Below are positions 1-9,005 of a DNA stretch of 64,000 nucleotides, piece by piece; within the stretch, counting starts at the first letter, position 1; every line of letters starts with the position of its first letter. Source of the stretch: Vampirovibrionales bacterium (GTDB taxonomy: Bacteria; Cyanobacteriota; Vampirovibrionia; Vampirovibrionales; Vampirovibrionaceae); NCBI GenBank assembly GCA_029866025.1, contig JARXAD010000002.1:237688-301687 (forward strand). Reading direction: 5' to 3'. The notes below the pieces were generated by a model. It saw nothing but the letters and a program-made list of their open reading frames with translations, was not told where the DNA came from and did not search any database. The translations under genes and the position numbers were made by a program.

Positions 1-17
1 ACATCTACGGGTCTCCA

Positions 18-3000
18 GTGGACACCCCCCAAGACTATAGTTCACCTCACGCCCCTAAAGCGCCTCACCCTAGCAAACGGTCTTCAAAGCGGCCCAACCG
101 CCATGCGGGTATTATCAATCGTTCGCCTCACCGCTCATACTCTCAGCGCCCTCCTCGCGAGGCTCAGCCTTATACGGCACCCGAGTTTGCCGAATCACCG
201 TTGTTTCTAGACATACCCTCGCCAACGTCTGTGCCGTCTCGCCCTTTCGTTCAGCCTCTCTATACTCTTCATTACGGCTATATTAAACGCATGGCCACTG
301 CAGGAGCTTGGCGACGGGGCGTAGGCACCTACAAAGCAGGGCAAGTGACGGCCTTAACACCTACCCAGTATGGCGTGGCCGCTCGGGTAAAAGGTAGTTA
401 CAAAGAAGCCTACGATACCCAAATAGCCTTTTTGCCCGAAGAACTAGCAGCCCGCTGCAGTTGCCCACTGGAGCATGAGTGGTGCAAGCACGCGGTGGCG
501 GTGGCCATGGCCGCCTGCGACAGTGGTTTCTGGCATGAATTTATGGGTGTTCCCCTGGAAGACCCTTCTCGTAGCCAAGATGTGGTGGCCACTGCCGAGC
601 TGTACTCGGGCAGTTACCGTTTTTTCCTGAATGAGGCTCGCAAACCTGGCAAGTTAAGCTTGAAGATTCAAGAGCGCCAAACAGGGCGCTTGGTCAAACA
701 CATTGAACCCTTGCTGATGCAGATTTTAGAGCTACAGCACGAGCACAATTATCAGTTTAACGATGCCACCTTGCGCGAAATTAGCGTGCTGAAGTACTTG
801 TATCATCTTGGGTTTATGTTTACCAAAGATGGCTGGTACCATTTGCCCCCCACCCATGCCGCCGAGCTGTTTAGCTTGCTCATGACGCTGGAAGAAGTGT
901 GTGACCCTCAGTATCAGCGCATGGTATTTGAGCCGGAACCTCTCAAGCTCCATTTGGGCGTCAATGTTTCCATGGCAGGCAACGTGTTGGTTTCCCTTCA
1001 TTGGCAGCACGAAGCCACCCAGGACGTGTTTCCTTTGGAAGACGTGAGACTGTTTGGCCCCCATTGCCCCTTTGGAGTCCGCCATCACAAGGTGTACCCG
1101 CTGGCCAATCAACTGGGGCGTTTACCCAAGCGGCTGACCAAGGCCACTTTTACGGATATTCGTGACGCTGAGGGTGGTAAATTTATTTATGAAGAGCTGC
1201 CTCGCTTGCGTGGCATGGTCTCTATTGATGAGGCTGAAAAGCTTCAAGAGCTGATGCTGGAATCGGCCATTCCTCAAAAAATTATCAATGTGGATATGAT
1301 GGATCCAGCCCTACTCAAAATTCGGGTGAGCTTAGACTTTGACTACGATGGCACCAAGGTGCCTTACAGTAAATCGGCCCCCAGCACGCCCTACATTATG
1401 GTGGTTAAAAAAGACGAAGACCGCATTTACTGGATTAAACGCGATGTTCGTTTGGAGAAAGCGGCGTATCAAGCCTTGCTGGAACAAAAGCTATCCCCCC
1501 TGCAAGGCCACACCCTATTTGCCGAAGCCGACGACGCCATTGAGTTTTACAACGATGGCCCCACCAACTTGGGCCCCGACTGGGTGCTAAAAAATCCGCC
1601 CAACGTGGATTTTAGCGCCATTGCCGTGGCCAATGAGCCCTTAAAGGTATGGGCCAAGGTCGACTTCGATGAATCGGTGAATTATTTTAGGATGACCATT
1701 TACTGCCGTATTGGCGAGCAACGCATGGACATTGATGACGTGCGCGAACGCATGCTGCAAGGCAAAAAATACTTTTTGCGCCCCGGCGCTGGCTATGTGG
1801 AAATTCCCTTGGCGGCCATTTTGCAATTTAACCGAACCTTGATGGCGCTAGAAGCCGAGAAACTGGCGGATGATGAAGACGGGTTGGATGTTTATAGAGT
1901 AGAAACCTTTAAAGCAGGCCTGTTACGAGAGCTGACGGAACAAGGCGTGGAACTGGACTTGGGCGAAAAGTTTGGCCAATTCTGGAGCCTCATTACCAGC
2001 ACCACCACACTGGAAGACATTCCCGTCCCCACCAATGTGCACGCAGAGCTGCGCCCCTATCAAAAGCAAGGCTTCAACTGGCTGTGGTTCCTTTACAGTT
2101 ATGGGCTGAATGGTATTTTGGCCGATGACATGGGTTTGGGTAAAACCTTGCAAACCCTCACCATGTTGCAGCACGCTACCAATGTGGACGGCCAAGTGCC
2201 TTCCTTGGTGGTGGCACCCAGTTCGGTGGTGTACAACTGGGTGAGTGAAGCGGAACGCTTTTGCCCCGAGCTTAAGATTGTGCAACTCACCGGCAACGAT
2301 CGGGGACCCATCTACAAAAAAATTAAAGATGCCGACATTGTGGTCACCAGCTATTCCATTATGCGGCGCGATATTCGGGCGCTGAAAGGCTACCCCTTCC
2401 GCCACGTCATTCTGGATGAATCGCAAAACATTAAAAACTGGGAGAGCCAAACGGCTGCTGCCGCCAAACAACTCAATACCAAGCATCGGTTGGCCCTCAG
2501 TGGTACCCCCATTGAAAACCGCTTGCTAGAGCTGTGGAGCGTCTTTGACTTCCTCATGCCCAAGTTTTTGTACGACGTGGACGAGTTCCGCTACCGGTAC
2601 GTCACCCCTATTGAGGAAAAAGGCAACATTGATGCCGAGCGTCGCCTAAAAAAGCAGGTGTTCCCCTTTATTTTGCGCCGCCTCAAACAAGACGTGGCCA
2701 AAGACTTGCCGCCTAAAATTGAAAACATCACCTATTGCGATATGACGGACGGTCAGCAAGAGTTGTATTTAAAGTTTTTGGAACAAACTCGCAACGAAGT
2801 GCTGGCCAAAGCCGCTGGCGATGGTGGCGTGGCGAAAAATTCCCAAAGTATTTTGGCGGCCCTCATTCGCCTACGGCAAATTTGCTGCCACCCCGCCTTG
2901 CTGGAAGACCATTTTGCCGCCACCAATACCGCCATGGTTCGAGAAAGCGGTAAATTTGACGCACTAAAAACCATGGTGCGAGACGTGGTGGCCAACGGCC

Positions 3001-3467
3001 ACCGCGTGTTGATTTACAGCCAATTTGTGGAAATGCTAAAGTTGATGAAAGGCTGGCTAGAAACCGAAGGCGTTCGCTACGAAATGCTAACGGGCGATAC
3101 CCCCAGCGACAAACGCGGCGATATCGTCAACCGTTTCAATCGCGACGGCAGCATTCCTGTGTTTTTGGTAAGCCTCAAAGCCGGTGGCACGGGTTTAAAC
3201 CTTACCGGCGCCGATTACGTGATTTTGTACGATCCGTGGTGGAATCCTGCGGCGGAAGATCAGGCGGCGGATCGGGCCCACCGCATTGGCCAAACCAAAA
3301 CCGTCATGGTGTACCGTATGGTAACCCGTGGCACGGTGGAAGAAAAAATTATGAAGCTGAAAAGCCGCAAGCAAAGCTTGGTGGATTCCATTATTTCGGC
3401 GGATCGCAGCATGGGCAAGTCCCTCAGCTTCTCGGATCTGAAAGACATTTTGACCCCCGATTTTTAA
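18..3467 (+). CDS. SWIM zinc-finger SNF2-family helicase (5' end uncertain)
   Basis: Superfamily 2 ATPase of the Swi2/Snf2 (HepA/RapA-like) group, expected to translocate on double-stranded DNA and remodel protein-DNA complexes. A SWIM zinc finger (C147, C149, C156, H158) lies near the N-terminus, followed by about 500 residues of spacer. The ATPase core then shows Walker A GLGKT (706-710), a DEAH-box variant DESQ (800-803) and a C-terminal helicase lobe with motif [10 protein letters not shown] (1085-1092). The first 80 residues are basic, proline-rich and low complexity. Only a GTG start with no ribosome site is visible, and the frame is open to the window edge, so the gene may begin upstream; the first in-frame ATG is residue 92. 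SWIM-SNF2 fusions are common in bacteria, but their exact role is mostly unknown. Confidence 0.9.
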   Translation: MDTPQDYSSPHAPKAPHPSKRSSKRPNRHAGIINRSPHRSYSQRPPREAQPYTAPEFAESPLFLDIPSPTSVPSRPFVQPLYTLHYGYIKRMATAGAWRRGVGTYKAGQVTALTPTQYGVAARVKGSYKEAYDTQIAFLPEELAARCSCPLEHEWCKHAVAVAMAACDSGFWHEFMGVPLEDPSRSQDVVATAELYSGSYRFFLNEARKPGKLSLKIQERQTGRLVKHIEPLLMQILELQHEHNYQFNDATLREISVLKYLYHLGFMFTKDGWYHLPPTHAAELFSLLMTLEEVCDPQYQRMVFEPEPLKLHLGVNVSMAGNVLVSLHWQHEATQDVFPLEDVRLFGPHCPFGVRHHKVYPLANQLGRLPKRLTKATFTDIRDAEGGKFIYEELPRLRGMVSIDEAEKLQELMLESAIPQKIINVDMMDPALLKIRVSLDFDYDGTKVPYSKSAPSTPYIMVVKKDEDRIYWIKRDVRLEKAAYQALLEQKLSPLQGHTLFAEADDAIEFYNDGPTNLGPDWVLKNPPNVDFSAIAVANEPLKVWAKVDFDESVNYFRMTIYCRIGEQRMDIDDVRERMLQGKKYFLRPGAGYVEIPLAAILQFNRTLMALEAEKLADDEDGLDVYRVETFKAGLLRELTEQGVELDLGEKFGQFWSLITSTTTLEDIPVPTNVHAELRPYQKQGFNWLWFLYSYGLNGILADDMGLGKTLQTLTMLQHATNVDGQVPSLVVAPSSVVYNWVSEAERFCPELKIVQLTGNDRGPIYKKIKDADIVVTSYSIMRRDIRALKGYPFRHVILDESQNIKNWESQTAAAAKQLNTKHRLALSGTPIENRLLELWSVFDFLMPKFLYDVDEFRYRYVTPIEEKGNIDAERRLKKQVFPFILRRLKQDVAKDLPPKIENITYCDMTDGQQELYLKFLEQTRNEVLAKAAGDGGVAKNSQSILAALIRLRQICCHPALLEDHFAATNTAMVRESGKFDALKTMVRDVVANGHRVLIYSQFVEMLKLMKGWLETEGVRYEMLTGDTPSDKRGDIVNRFNRDGSIPVFLVSLKAGGTGLNLTGADYVILYDPWWNPAAEDQAADRAHRIGQTKTVMVYRMVTRGTVEEKIMKLKSRKQSLVDSIISADRSMGKSLSFSDLKDILTPDF

Positions 3468-3553
3468 CCAGTTCTTCATATTCAAAACATATTTTTGTAA
3501 TACAGTAGCCATGCTTTTTGCGTGCGTCTCTCAACCAATTATGTGAGTAGTTT

Positions 3554-4261
3554 ATGAATATTCAATGGTCGGTAACGCCGCGGACTCCCCTTCCGGAAAG
3601 CAGCATGCCTCCCGCGTTTGCTATTTACGGAACAACCAATAACGAGAAGGTTACACTAGGGAAATCTATCGTACCTTCATTAAAAGGCTTGAATGATCTA
3701 GGCTTACCAAGCCTTCCCGAAAGAAAAATAAAGTGGGATTCGGTTCTAGCCGTTGCTCTTAAAAAAATGATCGGCATTCGCAATCATCTAATGAAAGTTG
3801 CTAGTCCTTATGCGTATTACCCACTTATTACAGATGATTTTGGTTTGTATATTAAAAATAAAAAGGCAAACAAAATTATGGGGATTCGTACTAAAACGTG
3901 GTTTACTCATCACCGTAAAAAGGGAGATTTGTTGACACAACTAGAACCCTTTGAAGGCAGTGACGTGGAATACCGTTTGGGCCTGGTGTTGGATGACCCG
4001 ATTCGAGGGTTTCAATGGCAGTATTTGGCAACACACTTGTTTAAGCTGGATTTGACTTTGTTGCGGCAAGGCAAAGTGACAAGTGTTAACGACTTGGTAA
4101 AACTTATTTCAAAAAAAGAGGACCCCGCAGCACCTCCGGCTATATATAGCCAACTTAATCCAAGCAATAAAGCAAAAAATAGCGTTCGAGCACAAGTTTT
4201 TTTAGACTTAAAAAATCGAGGATCAACCGAGGAGCTCTCTTACTTAAACAAACTTGCTTAA
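3554..4261 (+). CDS. Hypothetical protein, 235 aa
   Basis: I do not recognise this protein. It is soluble, basic and lysine-rich, with no signal peptide, membrane span or cysteine motif that I can see. Its codon use is visibly more A+T-rich than the helicase upstream or rarA downstream (many AAA, ATT and TTA codons), which may mean recent acquisition or weak constraint. The ATG is preceded only by a poor purine stretch (GTGAG). It is convergent with rarA, with 28 bp between the two stop codons. The open frame and distinct composition support a real gene. Confidence 0.6.
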   Translation: MNIQWSVTPRTPLPESSMPPAFAIYGTTNNEKVTLGKSIVPSLKGLNDLGLPSLPERKIKWDSVLAVALKKMIGIRNHLMKVASPYAYYPLITDDFGLYIKNKKANKIMGIRTKTWFTHHRKKGDLLTQLEPFEGSDVEYRLGLVLDDPIRGFQWQYLATHLFKLDLTLLRQGKVTSVNDLVKLISKKEDPAAPPAIYSQLNPSNKAKNSVRAQVFLDLKNRGSTEELSYLNKLA

Positions 4262-4289
4262 CTTAAGCAAAACAACAAACTCACGCACT

Positions 4290-5552
4290 TTAAGGGGTAA
4301 AGCCGTCAACGTCCAAGTAGCGGGTGCCCAGTAGTTCATCAGGCAAAAAGGATTGCTTTGAGTTGGGGTGATTGTGGCTGTATTGGTAGCCCTCGCCGTG
4401 GCCGTAGCGGCTTTTGGCATCACTGTAGTGGCTATCTTTAAGATGCTTGGGTACGGGGTAGCTTTTGCCATGCTGCTGAATGTCGGCGAGAGCTTTATCC
4501 AGCGCCACATAAGCATGGTTACTTTTGGGGCAGCGGGCAATGTAGGCCGTTGCCATGGCCAAAGGAATACGCCCTTCCGGCATGCCCAGGCGCTCCACGG
4601 CCTCAGCCGCACTGGTGGCTACCATTAAAGCCGTGGGGCGGGCCAACCCCACATCCTCCGCAGCGGTTACCATCAGCCTTCGGGCAATAAACCGAGGGTC
4701 TTCCCCGCCCGCAATCATTTTGGCTAGCCAATACAAGGCTCCATCCGCATCGCTTCCCCGCAGGCTTTTTTGGTAGGCGCTGGCATGATCGTAATGGGCG
4801 TCGCCATCTTTGTCGTACTCCACCTGATGCTGCCCTGACACAGCCTCCAATAACTCCACCATGATCGATTTTTGATTGTCTTCAGAGGCCGCCGTACAAC
4901 GATAAGCCAATTCCAGTAAGCGCAAGGCACTGCGACCATCGCCATTGGCATAGCGTACCAAGTAGCCCAACACGTCCTCGTTTAGGGGGGCGCAATCCTC
5001 TAAGGCCTCTTGGGCACGGGCCAGCAATTGGCGAATATGATACGGCTCTAAGGGGTGCAGTTGCACCACCATCACGCGTGAGAGCAACGGCCGAATGACC
5101 TGAAAGGAGGGATTTTCTGTGGTGGCGCCCATGAGTGTAAGGGTGCCGTTTTCTACGTGAGGCAACAACGCATCTTGCTGGGTTTTGCTGTAGCGATGAA
5201 TCTCATCAATAAACAACACCGTGGGTTTACCGCTGGTAATCAACGCATCCTTGGCGTCTTTCACCACAGCGCGAATATCCGCCAAGCCCGAGGTTACGGC
5301 GCTCAGTTCGCTAAAATGAGCATCGGCATGGTTGGCCATCAGCCGTGCCAACGTGGTTTTGCCCACCCCCGGCGGGCCCCATAAAATAACCGATACCAGC
5401 TGGCGATTTTCCACCAATCCACGCAACGGGGTGGTAGGGCCAAACAAATGGTCCTGCCCTACCACGTCTTCAAAACGTTGGGGGCGTAAACGCTCTGCCA
5501 AGGGAGTGGGGCGATTGGCCTGAGACAATTGCTGAAACAAGGGGTGTGTCAT
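4290..5552 (-). CDS. rarA: Replication-associated recombination protein A (RarA/MgsA AAA+ ATPase)
   Basis: AAA+ ATPase of the RarA/MgsA/WRNIP1 family, which acts at stalled replication forks and binds SSB and single-stranded DNA ends. Walker A GPPGVGKT is at residues 59-66, Walker B FIDEIHR around 114-120, and sensor 1 ATTENPSF around 143-150. The C-terminal half carries the expected MgsA tetramerisation region (GSDADGALYWLAKM, then DPRFIARRL). At 420 aa it is close to the usual family length. The ATG has no clear Shine-Dalgarno sequence; a GACAAT box lies about 37 nt upstream. It is transcribed divergently from the next gene. Confidence 0.95.
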   Translation of the reverse strand: MTHPLFQQLSQANRPTPLAERLRPQRFEDVVGQDHLFGPTTPLRGLVENRQLVSVILWGPPGVGKTTLARLMANHADAHFSELSAVTSGLADIRAVVKDAKDALITSGKPTVLFIDEIHRYSKTQQDALLPHVENGTLTLMGATTENPSFQVIRPLLSRVMVVQLHPLEPYHIRQLLARAQEALEDCAPLNEDVLGYLVRYANGDGRSALRLLELAYRCTAASEDNQKSIMVELLEAVSGQHQVEYDKDGDAHYDHASAYQKSLRGSDADGALYWLAKMIAGGEDPRFIARRLMVTAAEDVGLARPTALMVATSAAEAVERLGMPEGRIPLAMATAYIARCPKSNHAYVALDKALADIQQHGKSYPVPKHLKDSHYSDAKSRYGHGEGYQYSHNHPNSKQSFLPDELLGTRYLDVDGFTP

Positions 5553-5654
5553 GAGATTGAAGACTCAAGCAGTAAGGCGTCGGTTCCTATTGTCCCATAA
5601 GGAGGGGGACGTTAGCCCAGACAAAAAGCCAAGAGAGGCTTTCCCCAGAACTTG

Positions 5655-7451
5655 ATGAAGTGTTACCCTAAGCCTATGACGACTCTCGACACACTGCCTT
5701 CTCACTCCTCTGCTGCGCCGTTACTCCAAGCTCACGGTAGTGGCTTCCCGCCCCAGCCTATTGAGGCGGTGTGGCTCTCTCACGCCGAAGCCGCCATAGC
5801 CCTCAGCGATCGCTGGGCCATTGTGCCAGGTCAAGCCGTGCGTGTGATGGGGCCCATAAGCTCTGAAACTGGGGAGCCTGAATGGCATGCCGTGGCTCAG
5901 GTGGGGTCCATTCAGCCCTATTTAGACGGTCAACGAGTGACGCTGCAACCATGTTGGGGCACCTTGGCCGCCAACGCCGCCTGGCTGGAAGGCTTAACCA
6001 GCCCCATTGAGTTCTTACTTCACCAGCATCCGGAAGTACGACCCTTACAGCTATTAGGGCAACCCCTGGGAGCTGCTTACCCTTTACAGGGCCAAGGATG
6101 GAAACTAACGGGTACCTGTGTGGCCGGCAAACAGGCCTTGTTAAAAGAGCTACTGGCTAGCTTTACCACCGGCTGGATTTTAAATGCCAGTGGCTGGTAT
6201 GGGTCTACCGTTTGGGTCCATTCTGAAAACACGCCCAATATCGAACTAACACCTGGTCAGCGTTTTGAGATGGCCCAGCACCTATGCCAAGCCCTTAAGA
6301 CGGTATTGTCGTCTGAAGAGCAAACGGCGCTAATGCAGGCCAGTACCCTTAATGAACCTTCGTTGTTGGCCTTTCTTCACACACTGCAACAAGCGGTTCC
6401 CTCACTGCCCTCCATCCCCCAAGTGGCCCTTCAAGGATCCTACTGGGATTTTTCTGCCATGCCCTCCTGCTGGCACACGGCCATAGGAGCTTTGTGGCAG
6501 CAACAGGTACTAAAACAGCCCCCCCCAGTAGTGGTACTGGTTTGGCCCGAAGCCATTCTAGAAAACCCGCCAATACTGATACACCAGCTACGAGAACAAG
6601 GCTGTTGCGTGGTATGGGTTCCCCTAGGCACACCTGCCGAACCCACCACCACAAAAAACCCAAAAGCCCAATGGCACACCCTACAAGCCGATATTGCCTG
6701 GCCCTTAGAAGCCATGGAAAGTGACGCATTAGGGCAAGCCCTATCCACGGAAGCGCTGCCCTTTGATGTGGCTTTTTGTGCAACGGGGCCCACCACCTGG
6801 CACTTGCCCGTAACCTGGCGTCTTCCTGGCTCTGTATTGCCCAGTGGCCCCATTGAGTGGCAAGCCTATGGCGTGCAGCACCGTCTGCCCGTTACCCTGC
6901 CCAGTCAGCTTAACCCTACTACACTGCCGCCACTTTCTTATCCAACGAAGGATTCTCCAGAAGCCTGCGAGTCAGAATTCATCGAAAGCTCTACAGAGCC
7001 AACGTTGTATTTACAAAACGATGAACCTGTCACACCACTGGAAGAATCCTACTCCTTCCCCTCCATCGAACTCCCTGCAGGACTGATGGCCGAACTGGGA
7101 CCCTTGCCCGATTTATCCGACTTATCTTCCTTTGAGTCCCCTATGGCAGAAGCTCTTCAGCCGACTGTAGAAGGCTTGGACCAAGCACCCGCAAGAGTAT
7201 TTACAAAAACCACAACCGAAGCGCCTATTATAGAGCCCACACCAAGCAAACCACTGCCCACAGCAACAGAAGAAGCCGACGGTACAAAAACCGTGTTTTT
7301 AGAAGAACAGTCGGTCTATCACCCCAAGTATGGGCGTGGGACTGTTGTCCAAATCATCCCCACCGGCAACCGCCACACCCTTCAAGTAGCCTTTGACCAT
7401 GCGGGAACCCGCTTACTGGATGCCACTCAAAGCGGCTTACAGCCAGCTTAA
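5655..7451 (+). CDS. Unknown protein with PcrA/UvrD-like C-terminal domain
   Basis: No overall family is recognised. The last 50 or so residues (pattern VYHPKYGRGTVVQI, then LQVAFDHAGTRLLDA) match the Tudor-like C-terminal domain of PcrA/UvrD helicases, which in PcrA binds RNA polymerase and other partners. No helicase motif or Walker A is visible in the remaining 540 residues. A central block (about 400-540) is acidic, Pro/Ser/Thr-rich and probably disordered, so the protein looks like a folded N-terminal domain, a linker and a small adaptor domain. The start is ambiguous: TTG 5652, ATG 5655 or ATG 5676, none with a strong ribosome site. It is divergent from rarA, so a role in DNA transactions is possible but unproven. 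Confidence 0.7.
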   Translation: MKCYPKPMTTLDTLPSHSSAAPLLQAHGSGFPPQPIEAVWLSHAEAAIALSDRWAIVPGQAVRVMGPISSETGEPEWHAVAQVGSIQPYLDGQRVTLQPCWGTLAANAAWLEGLTSPIEFLLHQHPEVRPLQLLGQPLGAAYPLQGQGWKLTGTCVAGKQALLKELLASFTTGWILNASGWYGSTVWVHSENTPNIELTPGQRFEMAQHLCQALKTVLSSEEQTALMQASTLNEPSLLAFLHTLQQAVPSLPSIPQVALQGSYWDFSAMPSCWHTAIGALWQQQVLKQPPPVVVLVWPEAILENPPILIHQLREQGCCVVWVPLGTPAEPTTTKNPKAQWHTLQADIAWPLEAMESDALGQALSTEALPFDVAFCATGPTTWHLPVTWRLPGSVLPSGPIEWQAYGVQHRLPVTLPSQLNPTTLPPLSYPTKDSPEACESEFIESSTEPTLYLQNDEPVTPLEESYSFPSIELPAGLMAELGPLPDLSDLSSFESPMAEALQPTVEGLDQAPARVFTKTTTEAPIIEPTPSKPLPTATEEADGTKTVFLEEQSVYHPKYGRGTVVQIIPTGNRHTLQVAFDHAGTRLLDATQSGLQPA

Positions 7452-7468
7452 ACACGGTGTCATGCGTG

Positions 7469-8719
7469 TTAAGCCGCTACATCAAACCCTACCGGATTAA
7501 ACCATCCCATGCCTTCGGCGCTTTGGGGCGCATCCGTATCCACAATGATCCCCTTGTCTTGCAAGGTGGCTAACCAGGCATTTTCTTGTGCGGCACTTAA
7601 ATCATTGTATTGGTTAAGATGACTGAGTAGACCCGCGACTTGGGGTGCAGCAAAGGACGTCCCGTCAATCCGTCCATCTCGCTTTCCGTCCAATTTATCC
7701 CATTGCAAGGCAACGGGTACGGCTTGCCCCAAGGTCATCACCGTTGGCGTCGTATCGTTTTGGCTGCCGCTGCGAGACGAGAAATCAGCGACATCGCCAT
7801 TGGCTTTGGCAGCCCCCACGTTAATGGTATCGGGGGTGCAAAACAGGTTAAAGGCTTCGCCATCACTCACATCGGCACCATAGTTCGTGCTATTTTCGTT
7901 ACCCACCGCCACAATACAGCGAACACCCTGTTCTTTTAGACTAATTACCTGCTGTTGATAGGCATCCCTTGCCTGTTGGATGGCAGAGGAATTGGAGACG
8001 ACCGTCTGCACATAATTTAATGCTTTTTGATACCGCTTATTTGTTTCTTTAGACGGCGACCGACCATAGACGGCCCGCCTCAATTCAGGAAACAGGTACT
8101 CTCCCGTTTCACTATCGGTATATTCTAATCGCTCAAACAGCACGTCGGCACCAATTTTGGGTGACATAGTAAAGGACATGTTAATTTGGCCCACCCGTTC
8201 TAACGTAGGATCGGTGGCAATATTGGTTTGTGCGGTGTAAAGAGCCTCCGTTGTGTTGTTAAGCTCGCGGCAAAAGGCTTTAATAACCTCGGCTTTAAAG
8301 GCCTTAGGGGAATCTTGCAGGCCACTGCTTTCGCCGTCTGCCGCCTCCGCCGTAGACAAATCTCGAACAAAACCCACATGAATATCGTTGGGGCTTACAC
8401 CGGCGGTATCTTTTAAAATACTGGCAATTTGCAGCTCATGCATGAGACTGGCCTCCAAATCAGCACTGGAAGTTGGCCCTGCCCCCAACACCAATACGCC
8501 CGGGCGACCCTGATGAGACGAATGGCTATACAGTGCCTGATTGAGAGATTGATTCAGAGCCGAAAAGCCTTGGGCCTGTAGCGTTTCTGCCACACCATTT
8601 GGCAAAAGGGAAGAATCAAAAGACTTCTGCCCGTTACCACCACACGTATCGCAAGCAGGCTGAACCTGTGGTGTTTCAAAGAATTGAGCGCGATGCGCAT
8701 CAACAGTCCAACGACTCAT
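7469..8719 (-). CDS. Subtilisin-like (S8) protein, catalytic Asp apparently missing
   Basis: Member of the subtilase fold. The serine-site motif GTSFAAPQVAG is clear, with nucleophile S355. The oxyanion-hole Asn lies in VAVGNEN (N274), and the substrate-binding strand is INMSF (179-183). A degenerate His site is recognisable as MHELQIASIL (H94). At the expected Asp site the strand reads VLVLGAGPT, with Gly where subtilases have Asp. There is no signal peptide; the N-terminus carries a CDTCGG motif (C23, C26). It could be an inactive pseudoprotease or a divergent intracellular protease. It is convergent with the gene before it and divergent from the TPR gene after it. Confidence 0.75.
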   Translation of the reverse strand: MSRWTVDAHRAQFFETPQVQPACDTCGGNGQKSFDSSLLPNGVAETLQAQGFSALNQSLNQALYSHSSHQGRPGVLVLGAGPTSSADLEASLMHELQIASILKDTAGVSPNDIHVGFVRDLSTAEAADGESSGLQDSPKAFKAEVIKAFCRELNNTTEALYTAQTNIATDPTLERVGQINMSFTMSPKIGADVLFERLEYTDSETGEYLFPELRRAVYGRSPSKETNKRYQKALNYVQTVVSNSSAIQQARDAYQQQVISLKEQGVRCIVAVGNENSTNYGADVSDGEAFNLFCTPDTINVGAAKANGDVADFSSRSGSQNDTTPTVMTLGQAVPVALQWDKLDGKRDGRIDGTSFAAPQVAGLLSHLNQYNDLSAAQENAWLATLQDKGIIVDTDAPQSAEGMGWFNPVGFDVAA

Positions 8720-9005
8720 CGTTGATTAACCCTCTCTTACCCTTGTATTCGGTTGCTCTCTACTCAATGCTCTCTTAGGCATGGCTTCTCTATAGCCGTC
8801 ATACTACCTTACCAGTATAAAAACCCATTTGCCCTGTATGATGATAGTTTATTACGCTATTGTTACGGTATTTTCAGCGCTTCTACCCTGGCCACACTGC
8901 AGCGCTGTTACACTGTTTGCCTACGCTACAATCAACATCGCCATCGGTTGCCAACCCATGGCAGGGGTTTTAGCAAAACCGTGTTAACAAAGGATTTTTT
9001 GGGTT
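8720..9005. other. Divergent intergenic region between subtilase-like and TPR genes
   Basis: About 290 bp without a credible gene. It holds a TTGCCT-N4-TACAAT element (8917-8932), a CTGTTACACTG motif (8905-8915) and a small hairpin, GGTTTTAGCAAAACC (8967-8981), just before the TPR gene. A weak 89-codon frame crosses it but overlaps the TPR start and has no family resemblance. Confidence 0.4.
8917..8932 (+). promoter_or_regulatory. Candidate promoter element upstream of TPR gene
   Basis: TTGCCT, four bases, then TACAAT. The TACAAT resembles a bacterial -10 box. The TTGCCT lies too close to be a normal -35, but the same arrangement occurs upstream of aspS (23655-23670) and, as TTGCCT-N4-TATGAT, upstream of the DUF366 gene (38319-38334). 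A promoter role is inferred. Confidence 0.4.

Noticed and set aside
1923-2486. 187-codon antisense frame inside the SNF2 gene
   Set aside because: It is a shadow of the conserved helicase core; the sense strand has clear motifs.
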